Positions 1-7,491 of a stretch of DNA of 64,000 nucleotides are shown piece by piece (the stretch's first letter is position 1; each line of letters begins with the position of its first letter). This DNA is from a virus, in IMG/VR virus record IMGVR_UViG_3300035670_000085, positions 35,897-99,896 of that record. One strand, 5' to 3'. The notes below the pieces were generated by a model that saw only the letters and a program-made list of their open reading frames with translations, was not told the DNA's origin and searched no databases. The position numbers and the translations under genes were made by a program.

Positions 1-23
1 TAATTTAAAGGAGTGTTTCAAAT

Positions 24-416
24 ATGAAAATGTCCGATGCTTGTGAATTGGATTTTTTTGAACAAATTTGCACAGTATCTAAGAAAGATAAAGAAACTGT
101 ACGTGATATTTTAAGATCCATTTTAATGGTAACTACTGCTAATCTTTATTTTGATAAAACGGAAATTGTAATACCTTATTTGTGTAAATTAAATATTAAA
201 TATGAAGATGCAATTCGTATAAATAAAAAAACTTCAAAATGTTGGAGCACAACTGATATATCAATAACAGCAGAACCATTAACTGCACTAATAAAAGAAA
301 TTGTAGCCTTAAATGAAGGAGACGATCCAGAATCATTGCAACATCTTGATAATAGTATTGCTATGAAAATGTCTCAACTTTTGGAGGTTGTTGACGATGG
401 GGAAGAAAAAAAATAA
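24..416 (+). CDS. unknown phage protein
   Basis: A 130-residue protein I do not recognise. AAAGGAG at 7-13 supports the ATG. Helical residues ~20-40 are followed by a short beta-like stretch ending in IPYLCKL, a layout faintly like HU/IHF-type folds, but no diagnostic residue proves this. It opens a run of seven close-packed small plus-strand genes and its end overlaps the next gene by about 20 bases, suggesting translational coupling. Confidence 0.75.
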   Translation: MKMSDACELDFFEQICTVSKKDKETVRDILRSILMVTTANLYFDKTEIVIPYLCKLNIKYEDAIRINKKTSKCWSTTDISITAEPLTALIKEIVALNEGDDPESLQHLDNSIAMKMSQLLEVVDDGEEKK

Positions 417-609
417 AGACTTAGTTCACAGAGTTGCTGTTTTAATATCAAAAAAATTAACTAAGGCAGATTGGATGGCTTCTTTCTGGGATGAAATAGA
501 TGAGATAAAGGATAAAGATGTTATTACAGAACGTAAAAAATTATTACAACTTTCTGGGGAAATAATAAGATTGGTTAGACTAGAAATAGATAAAGAAAAT
601 GAGAAATAA
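397..609 (+). CDS. small basic unknown protein
   Basis: About 70 residues, lysine-rich, predicted all-helical, unrecognised. The start is set at ATG 397 because GGAGG at 383-387 is correctly spaced from it; an in-frame TTG at 388 is too close to that site. It overlaps the end of the preceding gene. Confidence 0.7.
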   Translation: MGKKKNKDLVHRVAVLISKKLTKADWMASFWDEIDEIKDKDVITERKKLLQLSGEIIRLVRLEIDKENEK

Positions 610-631
610 ATTTTAATGGAGAAAATATAAT

Positions 632-829
632 ATGAAAGATGGTTATAAACAACTTGAAGAATTTAAAGCAGGTAAAAGAAAATATTTAAAATATGCTTGG
701 AGAGAAAAAGCTATTTCTTTTTCTTTTTTACCTAAATTTGCTCATGTTAGGGTTCAAAAAACAGAAAGTTATTCCCTTCAATTTTTAAAATGGAATTTTC
801 GTTTAGTATATATGAAAAATGAGAAATAA
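632..829 (+). CDS. small basic unknown protein
   Basis: 65 residues, rich in Lys and aromatic residues, with no membrane segment or motif. GGAG at 619-622 lies upstream of the ATG. The next gene starts inside its last codons. Function not recognised. Confidence 0.6.
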   Translation: MKDGYKQLEEFKAGKRKYLKYAWREKAISFSFLPKFAHVRVQKTESYSLQFLKWNFRLVYMKNEK

Positions 830-1019
830 AATATTCAATATGAGAAAGAAAAAGAAAAAGAAATTTAAAATTGACCATACTGTTTTTTATAGCTTTGGTT
901 TCTATCTATTTCCAACTATTATTGTAGAAAAAATATCTTGTATAGATGCAAATGGAATAGAATTTTCTTTTCATTGGGGTAATATTGGGTATGACATAAT
1001 ATTGTGGAAAAATAAATGA
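819..1019 (+). CDS. small lysine-rich unknown protein
   Basis: 66 residues. The N-terminus carries a run of Lys/Arg (RKKKKKKFK at residues ~9-17), followed by an aromatic beta-like segment. It overlaps the preceding gene by 11 bases and the following gene by an ATGA junction, so it is probably translated by coupling. No family recognised. Confidence 0.55.
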   Translation: MRNKIFNMRKKKKKKFKIDHTVFYSFGFYLFPTIIVEKISCIDANGIEFSFHWGNIGYDIILWKNK

Positions 1020-1381
1020 AATATTTGATTTGTAAACAAGATGCATATGACACTATCAATTATATCACTGATGATATGTCTATGCCAGATGATATGGAAT
1101 ACAAAGATTTTTTAAACTATGTCCGACCTTATGTTATTGAAAATTGGGAACAATTTGTAAAAGAATTAAATTGTTTTAAAGTATTGCATATAGAATATCC
1201 AGAAGGAACATGGACGATAAAAGAAGATAAAAGAACATACACTGATTTTTCAAAAGAAGAATTATATAAATTAAATGATACTACTAATAAAAAAGAACCA
1301 ACTACATTCGAGAAGGTGAGAGATGAAAAAGTTCAGAAAGGAAAACAATTTTTACAACGATTTGGACGACATAAACGATGA
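1016..1381 (+). CDS. unknown protein
   Basis: 121 residues, mixed acidic and aromatic composition with a Lys-rich tail. The start overlaps the previous stop (ATGA). Its last ~60 bases overlap the start of the next gene in another frame. No recognisable domain. Confidence 0.65.
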   Translation: MKYLICKQDAYDTINYITDDMSMPDDMEYKDFLNYVRPYVIENWEQFVKELNCFKVLHIEYPEGTWTIKEDKRTYTDFSKEELYKLNDTTNKKEPTTFEKVRDEKVQKGKQFLQRFGRHKR

Positions 1382-1652
1382 TAATTTTGATATCGTTTTA
1401 TCAGATTTTGAAGAAGAAGAATATGATTTAAGTGGTATTGGGCTTGAAGGATTCTTTTTATCTGTAGAACAGTATAATAATTATTTGTGGTCTGAAGATG
1501 GATTTTCTTTTAGTTTTGAAAATTATGAAGAATTAAAACGATATTTAAATGTAATCGATGATTGTTTTGTTATTTATGACGAAGATGATATGGAATGTAG
1601 AATGACTGAAGATCAACTTGATAATATTAAACATATTTTAAAAGGAGAATAG
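1323..1652 (+). CDS. acidic unknown protein
   Basis: 109 residues, strongly acidic (many Asp/Glu from residue ~12 onward) with alternating aromatic residues. GAAGGTGAGAG just upstream of the ATG gives a ribosome site, and the long overlap with the preceding gene suggests coupling. No family recognised. Confidence 0.7.
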   Translation: MKKFRKENNFYNDLDDINDDNFDIVLSDFEEEEYDLSGIGLEGFFLSVEQYNNYLWSEDGFSFSFENYEELKRYLNVIDDCFVIYDEDDMECRMTEDQLDNIKHILKGE

Positions 1653-1654
1653 AT

Positions 1655-1798
1655 ATGATAGTTTTTCTTATATTGCTTTTAATACTTCAAATATATTTAA
1701 TTTATGCTGGTATTAAAAATAAAGATTATATATTTATTCTTATAAATATGGCTTCTGCTATATATAATATATTTATAATGTATCAATATTTTTTGTAA
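1655..1798 (+). CDS. 47-residue membrane protein
   Basis: A short gene: ATG 1655 to TAA 1796-1798, with AAAGGAG at 1641-1647. The protein is almost entirely hydrophobic, with two likely membrane helices (residues ~1-20 and ~25-45) separated by a short KNKD turn. It is last in the leading gene cluster; only non-coding sequence follows until 2038. Function unknown. Confidence 0.6.
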   Translation: MIVFLILLLILQIYLIYAGIKNKDYIFILINMASAIYNIFIMYQYFL

Positions 1799-1805
1799 GT
1801 GGTTA

Positions 1806-1819
1806 CATACTAATAAATA
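1806..1819 (+). promoter_or_regulatory. late-promoter-like motif
   Basis: ATACTAATAAATA matches the recurring plus-strand motif TATACTAATAAATATA. Here it precedes no open reading frame but the structured non-coding region that ends in a terminator at 1962-1999. Confidence 0.5.
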
Positions 1820-1999
1820 GAAATGCCAAAAAACTTATGATTTAATAATTAATTCACAAGTAATCGCATTTCTAAATAGTATACCCTCTATGCCTCCGTT
1901 TAAATTTGTTAAACATGCACAATTTAGGGGGTCTTTGGGATCTGGTAACAGGATGACCCGTGAAGCGTAAGACTGCGCAATCTTACGCTTCTTTTTTTA
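1818..1999 (+). ncRNA. candidate structured small RNA
   Basis: A gene-free stretch of 239 bases (1799-2037) bounded by a late-promoter-like motif and a strong terminator. Visible pairings: TAGAAATGC (1818-1826) with GCATTTCTA (1866-1874), 9 bp; ACCCTC (1883-1888) with GGGGGT (1927-1932), enclosing the hairpin GTTTAA/TTAAAC (1898-1914); GGGTC (1929-1933) with GACCC (1955-1959), enclosing CTG-gtaa-CAG; then the 11-bp terminator stem. The second and third helices share bases 1929-1932, so they exclude each other. No known RNA family was recognised. Confidence 0.5.
1962..1999 (+). terminator. rho-independent terminator
   Basis: An 11-bp perfect stem (1962-1972 with 1981-1991), 8-base loop, then a T-rich run at 1989-1998. 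Confidence 0.9.
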
Positions 2000-2004
2000 T
2001 TTTT

Positions 2005-2020
2005 TATACTAATAAATATA
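2005..2020 (+). promoter_or_regulatory. late-promoter-like motif
   Basis: Exact TATACTAATAAATATA just after the terminator and upstream of the metallopeptidase-like gene at 2038. Confidence 0.75.
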
Positions 2021-2037
2021 TAGAATAGTTTTATAAT

Positions 2038-3150
2038 ATGGTGGCAAATATGCCTATTACGAAAGATGATGTTCTCTCTCTCCTTCCAGATAAAAATGAC
2101 TATCGTCCTGGTTTACAATTAAAAAAAGACTTAGGACTTGAATTATTTCAAAATGTTGTTATTCAAAAAGCTATAAATTTTCCTATACCATTATATGTTG
2201 TAACTTATAATTCAAGATATCCAGAACGTGCTATTTTTTACAGTAAAGTAAAAGCTATAAAAACGTCTTTAATAACAAAATTAAAACAATATGGTGTCGC
2301 TAATAAATTTAAAGAATTAAGATTAACCCCACCAATCGATTTAAATTATTTTAATAGTCGTTTAAGAACAAATTCAATGATTTTTTGTCGGGATATGTGC
2401 GGGGAACAATTCAGAGACGATAAGATGTTCCAACGAATAAATGAAAGTTTGATTGAAGTAAAAAAAGATACAAGAAATTATTGTATATTTACTGGAAAAA
2501 TTTTAGAAGGTATTATTCGTCCAAATAAATATACAAACGAAATATCTGCAATAGTTAAAAGAAATTCAAATTTGTTATCACAGAATGATAATGAAAATAA
2601 TATAATTTTTTTATTGAATTCATTATTATATAATAAATATAAAATTCATTTTATATATGATGAGAATTCAAATAGAAATCTTCCTATATCAATCGCAGCA
2701 TATAATTATAAAAATAATGATATTGAAGTAGGAATAACTGACACTTTACTTAATAATACAAAAGATAACGGCATATTAAAACAATTATTTGAACAAATAG
2801 AATTGATTATTGGTCACGAAATAATCCACAGATTACAATTTGGTCAAAATAAAATTAAAAAACTTATGAACAAATACAATGTTGAAAATATTGATGATTT
2901 AAATCAAGTTAGGAAGTACCTCTCCGATAAAGATGAAATAATGGCTTATGCTTGGCAGATAGTAGAATTTTTTAAAGTACATGATTATTCAAAAGAAAAA
3001 ATAAAAACTCTATTGCAAAGTAACCATCTTGATAATGAAAAATATCAATACGAACCCTTATATTATTACCATAAAGTATTTACAATAAATGACACACCTT
3101 TGAAACTATTGTATAAATATATGTACTCTTATTTAGATATAGAAGGTTGA
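2038..3150 (+). CDS. zinc metallopeptidase-like protein
   Basis: 370 residues. Contains HEIIH at ~260-264, an HExxH zinc site, followed ~35 residues later by DEIMAYAWQ, whose Glu may be the third ligand as in gluzincin-type peptidases. The N-terminal 200 residues (basic, helical) match nothing I know. It follows an exact late-promoter motif, so it is likely expressed with the virion genes, but it lacks the MKRYK tag of the genes that follow. A second ATG at 2050 is better spaced from GGTGG than the one given. Substrate unknown. Confidence 0.8.
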   Translation: MVANMPITKDDVLSLLPDKNDYRPGLQLKKDLGLELFQNVVIQKAINFPIPLYVVTYNSRYPERAIFYSKVKAIKTSLITKLKQYGVANKFKELRLTPPIDLNYFNSRLRTNSMIFCRDMCGEQFRDDKMFQRINESLIEVKKDTRNYCIFTGKILEGIIRPNKYTNEISAIVKRNSNLLSQNDNENNIIFLLNSLLYNKYKIHFIYDENSNRNLPISIAAYNYKNNDIEVGITDTLLNNTKDNGILKQLFEQIELIIGHEIIHRLQFGQNKIKKLMNKYNVENIDDLNQVRKYLSDKDEIMAYAWQIVEFFKVHDYSKEKIKTLLQSNHLDNEKYQYEPLYYYHKVFTINDTPLKLLYKYMYSYLDIEG

Positions 3151-3188
3151 GGACGATTGCCTATTTTAGATAATTAGTTATATTACAT

Positions 3189-3665
3189 ATGGTGGTAGTT
3201 ATGCAGTTATTAATAGCATTCTTATTTAGGGCCGCTATTTACGTTTTATTCGGGTGGGGATTAGAGATATTAGCTACTTCTATAAGTAAAGTTTTTACTA
3301 AAGGATGGAATGAAGATACAAAATTATTAAATGGCGATGTTAGTGTATGGATGGCTCCAGTATATGGAGTATTTATATTTTTTTGTTTTGAACCCTTACA
3401 TAATCTAATAAGTTTCTTACCAGTCTATATTCGTTTTGCTATTTGGGGATTTTGTTTCATGGGTGTTGAATTTATAACTGGTTTAGTTTATGATAAAGTC
3501 TTTGGTATTCGACCTTGGAATTATGATAATGATGATGGAAATATCTGTGGTTATACAAAATGGTCCCTTTTTAGTTACTGGGCGTGGGCAGCATTTTGGT
3601 TGGAGTCTTTAAGCATGATTTTAATATATGCAACTCCTACAATATGTAAATATTTTGGATATTAA
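3189..3665 (+). CDS. CmpB-like multi-spanning membrane protein
   Basis: 158 residues with four likely membrane helices. The pattern GWNED...NGDVSVWMAPVYG...GVEFITG...RPWNYD...GYTKWSLFSYWAWA resembles the bacterial family called putative ABC-transporter type IV (CmpB-like, PF06541 by memory). Its role in a phage is unknown; it may alter the host envelope. A second ATG at 3201 has a better ribosome site (GGTGG) than 3189. It lies directly upstream of the first tagged gene. Confidence 0.7.
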   Translation: MVVVMQLLIAFLFRAAIYVLFGWGLEILATSISKVFTKGWNEDTKLLNGDVSVWMAPVYGVFIFFCFEPLHNLISFLPVYIRFAIWGFCFMGVEFITGLVYDKVFGIRPWNYDNDDGNICGYTKWSLFSYWAWAAFWLESLSMILIYATPTICKYFGY

Positions 3666-3668
3666 AAA

Positions 3669-3953
3669 ATGAAACGTTATAAATCATTATTAGAAGATGA
3701 TAAAAATAAACGATTTGCTTTACTTCTTTCTGATATGAAACATAGTCGTGGTTCATTTAAATATTTTGATACTGAAAAAGAAGCAGTTGATTTTGTTAAG
3801 AAACTACACAGCCAAAATAAACTTATGAGATATGTAGAAATAGAATTGCTTGATAGAAGTATTAAAGATTATCAAAGTCCTAAATATAGTAGAGTATTGT
3901 GGGATGGATTACATAATGAATTATATGTTAGAGGATATTTGGAGAGAATATAA
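3669..3953 (+). CDS. MKRYK-tagged protein (putative packaged internal protein)
   Basis: 94 residues. It begins MKRYKSLLED, the first copy in the window of a peptide that opens 27 otherwise unrelated proteins. The tag is basic, then hydrophobic, then ends in Glu, like the T4 capsid-targeting sequence (MKTYQEFIAE) cut after (L/I)-x-E. The body (residues 15-94) contains a segment with GSFKYFDTEKEAVDFVKKL, common in small nucleic-acid- or substrate-binding folds, but no function can be assigned. Confidence 0.8.
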   Translation: MKRYKSLLEDDKNKRFALLLSDMKHSRGSFKYFDTEKEAVDFVKKLHSQNKLMRYVEIELLDRSIKDYQSPKYSRVLWDGLHNELYVRGYLERI

Positions 3954-3972
3954 TAAATAAGAGGTTATCGTC

Positions 3973-4113
3973 ATGGGTAAAAATCCTTCAGAAGCAAATA
4001 AAAAAGAAACTCCTAAATGGAAAACAACTATAGTTATTTCTCATTATATAAAACCTAATGGGGCATGGGGAAAAAGAACTACAGAAATACGTGAAGAGGT
4101 TATTAAAAAATGA
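3973..4113 (+). CDS. 46-residue basic protein
   Basis: ATG 3973 is preceded by GAGGT; the stop overlaps the next gene as ATGA. The protein is Lys-rich (MGKNPSEANKKETPKW start) and has no MKRYK tag, one of the few untagged members of this array. Unrecognised. Confidence 0.6.
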   Translation: MGKNPSEANKKETPKWKTTIVISHYIKPNGAWGKRTTEIREEVIKK

Positions 4114-4613
4114 GACGATATAAACCGCTGTTTGAAAAAGTTGATTTAGAAAAAAAAGATTATCATGTTAGAGAATGGGATGAAGATTCTCGTGATACAT
4201 GGGAATATCTTCTTTCTAAATATGAAAACTGGGATCAAGCTAATAAAGATGGTATGGGAAGTCTTTATAATACTTTAGAAAAAAGTTTTATAAGTAATGG
4301 TGATGTTGCAAAGGAATTACTAAAATCTAATAGACAAAATAAAAATTATTTAAATGTTGGTGATGTTCTTTATTTTAAATATATAAACGCTTCAATAATG
4401 GGAAGAAATCCTTTGGATAATAAAGGTATAAAAGAGTTTAAAAAAAATGCATATGTAATTGTGACAGAAGTGAATTTAGAATCTAAAGTTTATGGGTTTA
4501 ATAAAAGCAATAAAAACAAAACAATATTAGGAAATACTTTTTATTATAAAATAAGCGATATAAATGAGTTATTAGAAAAACGAGAAGGAAAATCAATAGA
4601 AGTAATTTATTAA
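4110..4613 (+). CDS. MKRYK-tagged protein
   Basis: 167 residues; tag variant MRRYKPLFEK with LFE as the possible cleavage site. The body is charged and mostly helical to ~85, then a beta-rich part (residues ~90-160) with YLNVGDVLYFKYI, an SH3- or KOW-like look. Starts by ATGA overlap. No known family. Confidence 0.8.
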   Translation: MRRYKPLFEKVDLEKKDYHVREWDEDSRDTWEYLLSKYENWDQANKDGMGSLYNTLEKSFISNGDVAKELLKSNRQNKNYLNVGDVLYFKYINASIMGRNPLDNKGIKEFKKNAYVIVTEVNLESKVYGFNKSNKNKTILGNTFYYKISDINELLEKREGKSIEVIY

Positions 4614-4615
4614 TT

Positions 4616-4915
4616 ATGAAACGTTATAAAAAATTATTTGAATCACAAACTTATCATTCAATAGCTTACAGAGATATTGAAAATACAAGATATAAATCTA
4701 TAAAACCATATAGAGAATATCTTATTATTACTTCTGAAAGTAAAATAGAAAAAGATGGAAATATGATTTGTTATGATAACATTAAATTATATACTAAAGA
4801 AAATTATGCATCTAAAAAAATATCTAACAAAATGATTTTAGTTGATGTAAAAAATATGTGCATTGATATTAAAAGAGACCATTGGATATTTAAAAATGAG
4901 GATATAAATATATGA
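4616..4915 (+). CDS. MKRYK-tagged protein
   Basis: 99 residues; tag MKRYKKLFES. The remainder is basic and beta-rich (YREYLIITSESKIEKDG) without a recognisable motif. Only two bases separate it from the previous gene, and it overlaps the next by four. Confidence 0.75.
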   Translation: MKRYKKLFESQTYHSIAYRDIENTRYKSIKPYREYLIITSESKIEKDGNMICYDNIKLYTKENYASKKISNKMILVDVKNMCIDIKRDHWIFKNEDINI

Positions 4916-5343
4916 AACGGTATAAACCCTTACTTAGAGAGGAAAATTCACTATCGCAATTAGATAAACCAGAATTAGTAGATAAATTATTTCAATATTT
5001 TAAAGAGAATCCGTATCCACTTGACCACGAAGGATTCCATAAATTTGCTGAATCTCTTGGTATGGAAGCAGATGATTTAGAAATCTATGGTTGGGCAATT
5101 ATTAGCTGTTTTGTTACTGGTGGAAATTTTAATAAGTCTGGTAAGAAAGAAGAAGATTTTGATTCTAAAGAAATTGAGATTGGAATTGATATTGAAAAAG
5201 AGCATACCGACTATACTAATGAAAATCCTGTTGTAAAACGTATTGCAAATTTTATGCAAAAAAGAATTGCAAAAGATCATCTTTCAGAATTTTCAAATTA
5301 TTATACTTTGTTAAAAGAAATGGAAAAAAATGCAAAAAAATAA
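4912..5343 (+). CDS. MKRYK-tagged protein
   Basis: 143 residues; tag MKRYKPLLRE (LRE cut site). The body is helical: residues 15-70 are a compact acidic helical domain (DKPELVDKLFQYFKENP), and the C-terminus is a Lys/Glu helix. It closes an operon; a late-promoter motif follows at 5349. Confidence 0.8.
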   Translation: MKRYKPLLREENSLSQLDKPELVDKLFQYFKENPYPLDHEGFHKFAESLGMEADDLEIYGWAIISCFVTGGNFNKSGKKEEDFDSKEIEIGIDIEKEHTDYTNENPVVKRIANFMQKRIAKDHLSEFSNYYTLLKEMEKNAKK

Positions 5344-5348
5344 TAATA

Positions 5349-5364
5349 TATACTAATAAATATA
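5349..5364 (+). promoter_or_regulatory. late-promoter-like motif
   Basis: Exact TATACTAATAAATATA, 27 bases before the ATG at 5391 with a GAGGT ribosome site between. Confidence 0.8.
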
Positions 5365-5390
5365 TAACAATAAAAAAGAGGTAATTGATC

Positions 5391-5708
5391 ATGTATAGAA
5401 GTGTATTTGAAGAAAGCAATGGTAAAAGAAAAATGAATGAAGCTGTAGTATTTTCTATTAGCACAATAGACGATGCTTTTGAAGCTATTCAAAAATGTGT
5501 TGCATTGATAATTGAAAAGAAAAAATCCAGCATGGCTATGATGCTTCCTAGAATAGCTGAAGCAGTAATGAACGGAATTAAAGATGCACTTGGAAATATC
5601 TATAGTGATCCTAACAAAATTGAATCTGTTAAAAAACAAATAGTAGCTAAATTTATTCGTTTCTTTAAACAAGATGCAGTTAGTGCTCCAGAAGAACCAA
5701 TGATGTAG
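5391..5708 (+). CDS. divergent-tagged helical protein
   Basis: 105 residues. The N-terminus MYRSVFEES is a worn version of the tag (Tyr, Ser, hydrophobic pair, Glu-Glu kept; the MKRYK basic part mostly lost). Start chosen at ATG 5391 because GAGGT at 5379-5383 is well placed. The body is a continuous helical domain with an Ala/Lys-rich middle (EKKKSSMAMMLPRIAEAVM). Directly behind an exact late promoter. Function unknown. Confidence 0.75.
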   Translation: MYRSVFEESNGKRKMNEAVVFSISTIDDAFEAIQKCVALIIEKKKSSMAMMLPRIAEAVMNGIKDALGNIYSDPNKIESVKKQIVAKFIRFFKQDAVSAPEEPMM

Positions 5709-5716
5709 TATTAAGT

Positions 5717-5986
5717 ATGAAACGATACATTAGTATTTTTAAAGAATCTGGAACTGGTAATTACGCACCAAGTAGCATTCTTTTTAAAACAGATGAAGAG
5801 TTTAATAGGGCAGTGGAATTGTTAAGTTCTCTTAATTTTCAATTTAAACCAGATTTCTATATAAGAAAAAATGGTAATATTTCTGGGTATAGTAAAAATT
5901 ATTTAAGTTTTACATACTCTAAAGATTGGACTAAACTTGTTAAACTTCTTCAAAAAAATAATGTAGATTTCAAACAAATAAAATGA
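5717..5986 (+). CDS. MKRYK-tagged protein
   Basis: 89 residues; tag MKRYISIFKES. Residues 20-85 look like a small alpha/beta domain (FKTDEEFNRAVELLSSLNFQ, then beta strands and a final helix), as in ferredoxin-like small folds. Function unknown. The stop overlaps the following start. Confidence 0.75.
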   Translation: MKRYISIFKESGTGNYAPSSILFKTDEEFNRAVELLSSLNFQFKPDFYIRKNGNISGYSKNYLSFTYSKDWTKLVKLLQKNNVDFKQIK

Positions 5987-6084
5987 GGCGATACAAACCA
6001 TTATTTGAATATATGACTCCTTCCGAAAGGAAAGGAGCTTTTCTACATGGTCAAACTAATTTAGGAAAGATGGTAATGAAATGA
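5983..6084 (+). CDS. 33-residue MKRYK-tagged mini-protein
   Basis: ATG 5983 to TGA 6084, joined to both neighbours by ATGA overlaps. Begins MRRYKPLFEY, then ~23 residues (MTPSERKGAFLHGQTNLGKM). Almost the whole gene is tag, so it is either a minimal cargo or the remnant of a longer gene; its intact frame and overlaps argue it is still translated. Confidence 0.6.
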   Translation: MRRYKPLFEYMTPSERKGAFLHGQTNLGKMVMK

Positions 6085-6320
6085 AAAGATACAAAAGTAT
6101 ATTTAAAGAATCAAAAGAAGATGTTATAAAACGAGCATTAAATTTTGCAGATTCTGGCTCATTTCCTGTTAATAGAAAAGTATTTCGTTTTATGATGTAT
6201 TTAAATGATGAACAATTTGATATTGAAGAAATTAAGCAATTAGCATGTGAATTCTATAAAATACATAGAAGTAAAGTAGAAGGAATATTTAAAGAAGTTG
6301 AAAGATTAGAAAAAATATGA
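6081..6320 (+). CDS. MKRYK-tagged small helical protein
   Basis: 79 residues; tag MKRYKSIFKES. The rest is helical, about three helices, with basic residues (NRKVFRFMMYLNDEQFDIEE). ATGA overlap on both sides. No family recognised. Confidence 0.75.
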   Translation: MKRYKSIFKESKEDVIKRALNFADSGSFPVNRKVFRFMMYLNDEQFDIEEIKQLACEFYKIHRSKVEGIFKEVERLEKI

Positions 6321-6988
6321 AAAGATACAAACAACTTTTTAAAGAAGATCATGAACATTGGATAGATATAAAATTTTCTGATATAGAAAAGTTGGAAGAA
6401 GAACTTCATCTTGCAGATTTTAAAAAACATGCTGGTGCTTCTGATTTTACAAAAGATTGGATAGAAATAAGACGTAAGATAAAAGGACCAGGAAACAAAT
6501 CAGCTAAATTACATTCACTAAAGGTAAATCGTAAGGACGATTACGTTATTTTTGTATTTAAATCATCACCAACATATTCCGGATTAGAAAAATCAGTCAA
6601 TGTTAAATCTATGACATGGAATGGAAAAGTTAAAGCTTATACCGAAATGATAAAAATAAATGACTTCTTCAAATTGGCAGAAACTAAACCAGGATATGTT
6701 GAAAAAGAAATGACTTGGAAAGAAATAAAAGAAATTCTTTCTGTTGCGCCGATTTCGGTCTCCTGCAATTGCGGAAGTTTCACCTATCAAGGATTGTCTT
6801 ATTATTTGACACAATTAGAGGGAACAATTTTTCCAAATAATATAGAACCGAAGCGATGGAATAAATACCATGATAAAGGAAATGATATAGGATTGCTTTG
6901 TAAACATTTATCAATGATTTTTAATAGCATAGATTTCTTTTTATCTAACTTTACAAGTATGATAAATAAATATATTCAGGGTAAATAA
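6317..6988 (+). CDS. MKRYK-tagged protein with Cys/His cluster
   Basis: 223 residues; tag MKRYKQLFKED. Residues ~60-110 are a beta-rich basic region; ~150-200 hold SCNCGSFTYQG and, further on, LLCKHLSMIF. The spacing Cys-x-Cys...Cys-x-His resembles the SWIM zinc-finger signature (CxCxnCxH), a nucleic-acid or protein-binding motif; the surrounding text (CNCGSFTYQGLSYY...IGLLCKHL) fits SWIM-like elements seen in some phage proteins. The assignment is a family-pattern inference. Confidence 0.75.
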   Translation: MKRYKQLFKEDHEHWIDIKFSDIEKLEEELHLADFKKHAGASDFTKDWIEIRRKIKGPGNKSAKLHSLKVNRKDDYVIFVFKSSPTYSGLEKSVNVKSMTWNGKVKAYTEMIKINDFFKLAETKPGYVEKEMTWKEIKEILSVAPISVSCNCGSFTYQGLSYYLTQLEGTIFPNNIEPKRWNKYHDKGNDIGLLCKHLSMIFNSIDFFLSNFTSMINKYIQGK

Positions 6989-6989
6989 C

Positions 6990-7490
6990 ATGCCTTCACG
7001 GTCAGAGAGACAAAGAAATTTCATCTTTGCTAAACGCGGAGAATACAAAACCAAATCAGATACTCCAGAAGATTGGAAATGGGTGTGGAATGATGAATGG
7101 GAAAAAATAGAGGAGAGGTTTCCAATAAAACGATATAAACCATTGTTTGAATCAAATAAAATTATCTATTTTATCCGTGCAACAGATAAACAAGAAGTAC
7201 AAAGTAAACATTATGGAGATTACTGGAGATTCTTCAAGTCCTTAAAAGATTTATCTAATTTAATAAAATCAAATCAATTATATGTTGCTCAAAAAGATAA
7301 AAATGATCAATATATGATAATAGGACAAGGAAATATAGACGAACTTGAATTAAATTATTCTGAATTAAACGATGACTTTGATTCAAAAGAGATGCATTTT
7401 AAATTCAAAGACTTATTCGATAAAAATTATACACCTTCCTCTAAAGTTCTTTATGCTGGAAAAATTGATTACGATTTAAAATTAAAATAA
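6990..7490 (+). CDS. fusion protein with internal MKRYK-type tag
   Basis: 166 residues from ATG 6990. The first 45 residues (MPSRSERQRNFIFAKRG...) look like a separate small basic phage protein. At residue 46 the frame runs into IKRYKPLFES: the tag with its Met codon as ATA (7125-7127). A ribosome-site-like GGAGAGG sits at 7112-7118, correctly spaced for that codon. The simplest reading is that ATG mutated to ATA and fused two genes, or that ATA is still used as a weak start. The C-terminal 110 residues are a mixed alpha/beta domain of unknown role. Confidence 0.7.
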   Translation: MPSRSERQRNFIFAKRGEYKTKSDTPEDWKWVWNDEWEKIEERFPIKRYKPLFESNKIIYFIRATDKQEVQSKHYGDYWRFFKSLKDLSNLIKSNQLYVAQKDKNDQYMIIGQGNIDELELNYSELNDDFDSKEMHFKFKDLFDKNYTPSSKVLYAGKIDYDLKLK

Positions 7491-7491
7491 T

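Noticed and set aside
1799-2004. tRNA gene
   Set aside because: No cloverleaf with acceptor and T-arm consensus could be drawn; pairings fit a different structure.
5077-5672. Three overlapping minus-strand frames
   Set aside because: Aromatic-rich shadows of plus-strand AT-rich genes, without ribosome sites or promoters.
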